A stretch of 64,000 bases of DNA from Lamellibrachia columna (taxonomy: Eukaryota; Annelida; Polychaeta; Sabellida; Siboglinidae). Made by a program: the position numbers and the translations under genes. The notes beneath the pieces were generated by a model. It did no database searches. It was not told the origin of the DNA and was given only the letters and a program-made list of their open reading frames with translations. The stretch's first letter is position 1. Every line of letters begins with the position of its first letter. This document shows positions 57,501 to 64,000 of this stretch, piece by piece. The stretch is taken from contig OY759261.1 in assembly GCA_963662155.1 (NCBI GenBank), positions 67,559,149 to 67,623,148 of the forward strand, read 5' to 3'.

Positions 57501-58440
57501 TGTTCATTCCAACACCAACTTTACACGCAACCCCCTGGCAGACATGTTCATTCCAACACCAACTTTACACGCAACCCCCTGGCGGACATGTTCATTCCAA
57601 CAACAAATTTACACGTAACCCCCCTGGCAGCAGACATGTTCATTCCAACACCAACTTTACACGTAACCCCCTGGCAGACATGTTCATTCCAACACCATCT
57701 TTAAACGTAACCCCCTGGCAGACATGTTCATTCCAATACCAACTTTACACGCAACCCCCTGGCAGACATGTTCATTCCAACACCAACTTTACACGCAACC
57801 CCCTGGCGGACATGTTCATTCCAACACCATCTTTACTCGTAACCCCCTGGCGGACATGTTCATTCCAATACCAACTTTACACGTAACCCCCTGGCAGACA
57901 TGTTCATTCCAACACCAACTTTACACGTAACCCCCTGGCAGACATGTTCGTTCCAACACCAACTTTACACGTAAACCCCCTGGCGGACATGTTCATTCCA
58001 ACATCATCTTTACTCGTAACCCCCTGGCGGACATGTTCATTCCAACACCATCTTTACACGTAACCCCCTGGCGGACATGTTCATTCCAACATCAACTTTA
58101 CACGTAACCCCCTGGTGGACATTTTCATTCCAACACCAACTTTACTCGTAACCCCCTGGCGGACATGTTCATTCCAACACCAATTTTACACGTAATCCAC
58201 TGGGGGACATTTTCATTCCAACACCAACTCGACGTCTCTGTGAAACTTTCAGCATCGCTGCAGTTCCTGCACGAAGATTATTCGATCACATATCAACCAT
58301 TGCCCAAAGGCAAGTACGTATTTATACAGCTGGGTGAACTAAGGCAACATGGAATGAAAAAAAATTGCCTACGCGGATACGAACCCGGGTTTTCTCAGCC
58401 GAGCGTCTAATGTTCTAATCACTACGACACCGCGCCCGCT
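54549..58440 (-). mobile_element. tRNA-derived SINE split by an internal 44-bp array
   Basis: The left flank 54549-54610 aligns with 28140-28205 of the intact SINE (CTTACACAGCGCAGTATCCA, GTCCTTAGGA, then GCTTTACACGCAACCCCCTGG). The right flank 58222-58440 aligns with 28230-28460 (AACACCAACTCGACGTCTCT, TTTATACAGCTGGGTGAACT). It ends with a B box (GGTTCGTATCC, minus strand, 58385-58375) and a weaker A box (58429-58419). The element is therefore one SINE whose middle has been expanded by 3.6 kb of tandem repeat. Confidence 0.8.
54606..58228. repeat. Tandem array, 44-bp unit, about 82 copies, inside a SINE
   Basis: The unit is CCCCCTGGCAGACATGTTCA, TTCCAACACCAACTTTACAC and GCAA/GTAA. Common variants are CCTGGCGGACATG, CAGAAATG and one-base changes in the C run. 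Three plus frames stay open for 68-186 codons (MFIPTPTLH and shifts) simply because the unit lacks stops. Confidence 0.96.
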
Positions 58441-58767
58441 ATCGCAAACACTCAAACAAGGAGGCTTAGAAAAAACATTTTGACATGGTGTATAACACGA
58501 TAGAGCCAATGTAATCACACTTCCGCCAGTGCGCATATTAGAAAATTAAGCCAGGATTTCACAGAAGTAGTTTCTCATTTTCTATTCTATGGCTGTGTCA
58601 CAGACCAATGCTTTTACCAGAACATGTAGCTATAATGCTTAATCAAGTTTGCAGCTCTTGAGAATATATAACGAATGAGGCGTATCGCAGTTGGCTATAG
58701 CTTTTAAATAATGAAACTATTTTCTCCTCCTTCTACTCCTCATTGTATGGACCCTGACTGAGCAGCC
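58441..58767. other. No gene recognised
   Basis: Short AT-rich spacer between the SINE and the 30-bp array. Confidence 0.5.
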
Positions 58768-59173
58768 GGGGTCATTCACATCATTTATGTGTGTGTCGGG
58801 GTCATTCACATCATTTTTGTGTGTGCCGGGGTCATTCACATCATTTTTGTGTGTGCCGGGGTCATTCACATCATTTATGTGTGTGCCGGGGTCATTCACA
58901 TCATTTTTGTGTGTGCCGGGGTCATTCACATCATTTATGTGTGTGCCGGGGTCATTCACATCATTTATGTGTGTGCCGGGGTCATTCACATCATTTATGT
59001 GTGTGCCGGGGTCATTCACATCATTTATGTGTGTGCCGGGGTCATTCACATCATTTTTTTGTGTGCCGGGGTCATTCACATCATTTGTGTGTGTGCCGGG
59101 GTCATTCACATCATTAATGTGTGTGCCGGGTCATTCACATCATTTATATGTGTGCCGGGGTCATTCACATCAT
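58768..59173. repeat. Tandem array, 30-bp unit, 13-14 copies
   Basis: Unit GGGGTCATTCACATCATTTA plus TGTGTGTGCC. Most variation is at one A/T position. All three plus frames and one minus frame (repeating NDPGTHINDV) are open, the mark of a stop-free repeat and not of a gene. Confidence 0.96.
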
Positions 59174-60313
59174 CCATTTCCATCTCGTTCGGTTTTGAGC
59201 AGCTTGATCCACATACCTTATCATGAGTCCCACTTTGGATGAAGTCGTGTTCGGTCAACCTAGGCCCCTTCGTCCGGTCCCCTTCCCTGGTCAGCTGCTT
59301 CGTGCCATCTCTCCTTGCCAGACGTCCGAACAATGTTAGTTTCCGTATATATGTTATTGATTAACCAAGAAAACGACTTCAGTTGGTTTGACCATTTATA
59401 TCATAGCCGTTTTATCTTTGTAATAAGGCATATATAGAAAGTCAATAACGAACCTAGTTTTCAAACATCAATAATCGCTCTTCATCACACGTAGGCTTAT
59501 AATTCGTGAGGTGATCCAAAACGTTCCACTTCGTTTCACGTCCACTTGGTGGCGCTGCTGAAACTTCAGCCGAATCCGCTACTGTGAGCTACTGGGAGCT
59601 ACTGTGAGCTACTGTGAGCTACTGTGAGCTATTACGCTGAACTTTGCAAACGCAGTTACCCATTGATAGGAAATCTACCTTTTAGGCTCTGGGGTAAAAC
59701 CACAGTTAGCCGATTTCAGTTATTGTTGTTGCAAAGTAGTAACTGCATGGTTGGGACGTTGGAATGTCGCACCCTTGGTAGTGAGATGTCGCAGTTTGAG
59801 GCATATTTGAAGACGCGTTTTGGTAGTGACATTTCTGAAACACCGGAACGCGAAAACTGCCGGAACGCGAAAACTGCCTTTCATGTTCAGCTCATTGGTA
59901 AAATAATGTCAACGGATGTCACGAAGTTTTTAATTTACGATGATCACATTATACTACAATTATGCAACACGTTAATATGGCCACCAGTGGGAAAATCAAC
60001 TGTGGTCTGTCCCCTTTGATAGGTTATGTTTTGACGGCAATTTATACATTCGTAACAAGGGGTATGTGTATGTGATTAGACAACCATTTTTTAAACGTAA
60101 ATTATCCACTCGGCCGCAATTGACATGATTACATGATTACATGATTACTTTGAAAGTTGTGAAGCGTTTTTTGCAAATTGAACGTGTCTGAAAACTTATC
60201 CCAAACTTATTCGAGATGTAACCTTCATCATTGATTATTCGCTGAACTCTCGCAGAATTCATTGTTTTTATTCTAAGAAAATATAATGTAAACATTTTCA
60301 TGCATTTGTCCTT
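59174..60313. other. No firm gene; one 131-codon open frame
   Basis: 59577-59632 holds four copies of the 12-bp unit GAGCTACTGTGA. The frame 59624-60019 (plus) has no recognisable domain and contains a small internal duplication (CGGAACGCGAAAACTGC twice). I do not call it a gene. Confidence 0.4.
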
Positions 60314-61136
60314 CTTTTTACACACATCAACACCCCTCTTCATACGTCGTTGGCGTGATTTCTTTTTACACACATCAACACCCCTCTTCATACGTCGTTG
60401 GCGTGATTTCTTTTTACACACATCAACACCCCTCTTCATACGTTGTTGGCGTGATTTCTTTTTACACACATCAACACCCCTCTTCATACGTCGTTGGCGT
60501 GATTTCTTTTTACACACATCAACACCCCTCTTCATACGTTGTTGGCGTGATTTCTTTTTACACACATCAACACCCCTCTTCATACGTCGTTGGCGTGATT
60601 TCTTTTTACACACATCAACACCCCTCTTCATACGTCGTTGGCGTGATTTCTTTTTACACACATCAACACCCCTCTTCATACGTTGTTGGCGTGATTTCTT
60701 TTTACACACATCAACACCCCTCTTCATACGTCGTTGGCGTGATTTCTTTTTACACACATCAACACCCCTCTTCATACGTTGTTGGCGTGATTTCTTTTTA
60801 CACACATCAACACCCCTCTTCATACGTCGTTGGCGTGATTTCTTTTTACACACATCAACACCCCTCTTCATACGTTGTTGGCGTGATTTCTTTTTACACA
60901 CATCAACACCCCTCTTCATACGTCGTTGGCGTGATTTCTTTTTACACACATCAACACCCCTCTTCATACGTCGTTGGCGTGATTTCTTTTTACACACATC
61001 AACACCCCTCTTCATACGTCGTTGGCTTGATTTCTTTTTACACACATCAACACCCCTCTTCATACGTCGTTGGCGTGATTTCTTTTTACACACATCAACA
61101 CCCCTCTTCATACGTTGTTGGCGTGATTTCTTTTTA
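60314..61136. repeat. Tandem array, 48-bp unit, 17 copies
   Basis: The unit is TTTACACACATCAACACCCC, TCTTCATACGTCGTTGGCGT and GATTTCTT, almost invariant apart from CGTCGTTGG/CGTTGTTGG. Minus-strand (MKRGVDVCKKKSRQRR) and two plus-strand frames are open over 260-324 codons. The only common substitution changes Arg to Gln in the minus frame, so it shows no sign of protein constraint. Confidence 0.96.
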
Positions 61137-62239
61137 ATGTTATATCCAGACTAGACTTGCTGCTGTACGAAAATGTCACGATGTATCTACTCTGATGTAT
61201 CTACTCAAAATGTGGTTGAAATTTCGATGAGGTTTGTTTCAAAGAGATGATGATTTAAAATAAATGAGGAGACAGTGGTCAGGCAACAGGTCAAATCGTT
61301 GCATAACTCATCAAGATATGCGTGACATTTGCTACATAATTAGATTAAAAATGATCATTGCATAATGTCGGCACTGATATTTACGAAAACTGTTGTCGAA
61401 GCAGACAGTAATTTATCGGTAAAAGTCGAGGGATAGTAATGTATTAGGTCAGTATAGTACTGTTTAATCATGTGCACTGAATGGAAGCGGAACGTTCAGT
61501 TGAGTCCTTAGTCATGTGCACTGAGTCGAGGCTGAACGGCCGGTCAAACCTTTGGGTCAATGGTTTGATTCGAGGAGGAAAGTCGAGTCGAAATGTTGAA
61601 AGAACAAGCTAAAGATGAGATGTTCACAAGCTACAGATTGAGTTAATGGAATAAATTTATTTAAATATATGACCTCGTGCTGTGTGACCTTGAGGCCGAT
61701 TCGAGTATTTATGCAGCAAAATCTAAAACAAAAACAGCTAGGCAGACTTGCGTACTTTATTTGACCCATATACAAATATCTCAACAAGTGAGTATGTAAA
61801 AGTATAAAAATAAAAAAATATGTAAGTATTACATAGCTTTCAAATAAGGGTACAGAAGACTCCCGTTAAAGCTAAGCTATATCCGTTCTCACACGAGCCA
61901 CTCAAGTATAACTAAAAAAAATCCTGGTGTATACAAATCTAGTAGCATATCGGTAGACAGACTAACATATTCAAGGCTATGCACCATGTCGGCTCTTCGT
62001 TCATATTAACCAATGTAGCATTTGCGGGGTGTACACAGAGTTATATACGTATGCAAATAATGATATTTAACGTAAGTTGTAAACCGTGTAAGCTGTGAGT
62101 GTAGATTTTGTGTTTTACTAAATAAAATGCATTATTGATCGTATGTCACAAAATTATTTTTTCGCAATTTCGTGTTGCACCCTGGTTGTGTGTTTGTTGT
62201 ATTGTCCAAGTGTGCTAAAATTATGAATACTGTTGTTCT
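61137..62239. other. No gene recognised; perhaps LINE 3' untranslated sequence at the right edge
   Basis: AT-rich sequence. ATGTGCACTGA occurs twice near 61470-61530. The last few hundred bases could be the 3' UTR of the LINE that follows on the minus strand. Confidence 0.4.
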
Positions 62240-63410
62240 GATCAAGCGGTAAGTTTTGAAGATAGACAGGAAATTTTTAATGGTTTATGGTGATACAGTT
62301 TTAGTTATTGTACTATGTTTTAATATGTGTTTTATTTTTAGTCATTTAAGACTTTTGAACAGTGGTTCAGTGTGAGCATTATATTTGGTTATGATTCTTA
62401 TAATTCGGACACATTTATTTTGAACTTTGTGGATTCTATCACATTTGTTGCCCCAAACTATTACACAATAGCTTAAGTGCGGCATGATCAGCGTGTTGTG
62501 CAATGTGATCTTTATATAAAGGGTAATAACCGTCTAGGTCTATTTAGAATACCTATTTTATTTTTTGTCGATGTGACTTTTCCAGTAAAATTGCTCCTTA
62601 AAACTTATTCCAAGACAATTTTATTCAAACACTTTATCAATATTTGTGTTATATATCTTTAGTAAAGGTGAGGTCGCAACTTTCCTTCTGGTTGTTCTGA
62701 AAATCGTATTCTTAGTTTTGTCTACGTTAAGAAACAATTTGTTTAGTTTTAGCCATTCGCTAATTGTGTTCAATTCTACGTTGATAACAAATATGCATTT
62801 CCATTTTGTTCACACGTGGAAAATGAATGTAGTGTACTTGAGAGATTGGTATCATCGGCGACATTGTGAAATTGAAATCTTTATTGGCCTTGGCAGTCAT
62901 TAATGTACACCTGTATATAATAAACAATAGTAGGCCTAGAATCGAACTTTTACGTACGCCTTTTTAAATACTAAGCATATCTGATTTGGCATCTTCTGTT
63001 TCCACATACTCTTTTCTCTCTTTGGTAGATAATTTATAATAAAACTTAACCCTACTCCCTTTACGCCATAATGTTCATTTTTTTCTAGTAATATCGTATG
63101 ATCCAGTGTGTCGAATGCTTTGGAAAGGTCCAAGTAAATATTTATAGGTATTTTATTTTTTAGCCATTTGTGCCATTATTCTATCGGTTAATTCAAAAGC
63201 AACAAATTCAGTGCTTGTTCCATTTTTAATCCATATTGGTTATCGAACAAGAGGTTTTGCGTTTAAAAAAAGATATCTAGCTGGGTGTAAAATATATTTT
63301 CAATTACCTTTGAAATACCTGGTAAGAGGGATATTGGTATGTAACTGCTTTGTTAGGGAAGCTTCTATTTGGTTTGTAATTAGTGCTAATGATTTTTATC
63401 AGGACAGGTT
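62240..63410 (-). mobile_element. Decayed Jockey/CR1-group LINE reverse transcriptase
   Basis: On the minus strand, in order: YIPISLLPGISKVIE, DNQYGFKNGTSTEFVAFELT, DLSKAFDTLDHTILLEK with HYGVKGVGLSFIINYL, VADDTN (for FADDTN), ISEWLKLNKLFLNVDKTK, and LIMPHLSYCVIVWGN, RIHKVQNKCVRIIR. All core RT blocks are present in the correct order but in different frames, with stops. This is a third LINE lineage distinct from those at 28.8 and 47.9 kb. Confidence 0.85.
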
Positions 63411-64000
63411 TTACGATCATACCACAACTTGTTTTTGCGTGCATGTTATCTATTGGTTTATAAATTGTTTCTTTATCATATGTTCAAAGTTGAATGAAAG
63501 TTTTATTTGTGAGACTGCGTATTTATGTGGCTAGATTTTGGCCAATATTGGTAAACGTTTTCGTTATATATAAATGATATAGGGAAAGTTTTATTTTCGT
63601 GTATTCTAGAAAGAATATTATTTATTGTTTCCCATGTTTTTTATATTATTTATATTATATATATGATTCATGCTTGTGTGTGCATGCGTGTATGTTTATG
63701 TGTCTGCGCGAATGAGTGTTTGAGTAAAACCCGCCCTCGTTGCTAAAACTTGACTCTGATTTCGAGAAACAAAATAGAAATTAATCACGACATTCTAACA
63801 TAATAAATTGGTTGACCGACAACGTCACGTATTTAATTAGGTTCTACAATCTCGCATCATGTCACAGCTTTATTAAATGATAAATTTGAAGAAAAATATG
63901 TGCAGAAAAACCTGATATCCCCGTCGAACAACGTTCGTTGGCCGACGTCATCTTCATCTAGAGCGATAATAAGAGAAGATTTTTGCACCAGCTCCATGTA
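63411..64000. other. No gene recognised
   Basis: AT-rich end of the window; short TG-rich and TA-rich stretches near 63650-63710 only. Confidence 0.5.

Noticed and set aside
60137..61111. 324-codon minus-strand frame (MKRGVDVCKKKSRQRR repeats) as a neuropeptide-like precursor
   Set aside because: No signal peptide, competing frames equally open, and the main variant between units is nonsynonymous. Best explained as a minisatellite.

Overview
This window looks like a piece of an animal nuclear genome, most probably from a lophotrochozoan such as a mollusc. The basis is indirect: multi-exon genes with GT-AG introns, several families of decayed non-LTR retrotransposons, a tRNA-derived SINE, long microsatellites, and a secreted-ectodomain receptor combining EGF-like, fucolectin-type (FTP) and kringle modules, a combination expanded in molluscs. 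No sequence search was possible, so the species is not named.

The one well supported gene runs left to right from 20865 to 54149. Ten exons can be placed by splice sites and codon phase, and their lengths sum to 2040 nt (679 codons plus stop) with every junction in frame. The predicted product is a type I membrane protein: signal peptide, cysteine-rich EGF-like module, first part of an FTP lectin domain, a kringle, the last part of the FTP domain, a second EGF-like module, a Thr-rich glycosylated stalk, one transmembrane helix, and a cytoplasmic tail with twelve 12-residue repeats. The kringle lies inside the FTP domain as a phase 1-1 cassette of 82 codons. Leaving it out restores an uninterrupted FTP domain. 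One intron appears to use a GC donor. Just upstream (18024-19731) is a head-to-tail paralogous fragment with an FTP C-terminal exon, a damaged EGF exon and a tail exon with a frame break, followed by a polyadenylation signal. It is probably a pseudogene.

Layout. 1-17 kb: no convincing gene; two LINE 3'-end fragments and nine tandem arrays (units of 62, 32, 51, 63, 82, 33, 15 and 24 bp plus tetranucleotides). 18-19.8 kb: paralogous fragment. 20.9-25.5 kb: first six exons of the receptor, with CA and TTAC repeats in its introns. 25.5-51.7 kb: a 26-kb intron holding TA and TG tracts, a full-length SINE, a CR1-like LINE, diverged repeats, an 11.1-kb array of about 227 49-bp units, a related inverted 48-bp array, a 22-bp array, and an RTE-like LINE interrupted by 28 copies of a 56-bp unit. 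51.7-54.1 kb: last four exons. 54.5-58.4 kb: a SINE blown apart by about 82 copies of a 44-bp unit. 58.7-61.1 kb: 30-bp and 48-bp arrays. 62.2-63.4 kb: a decayed LINE on the minus strand.

At least two large arrays visibly arose by amplification of transposon-internal sequence. Most other long open frames in the window are by-products of tandem repeats whose unit length is a multiple of three, and are not genes.
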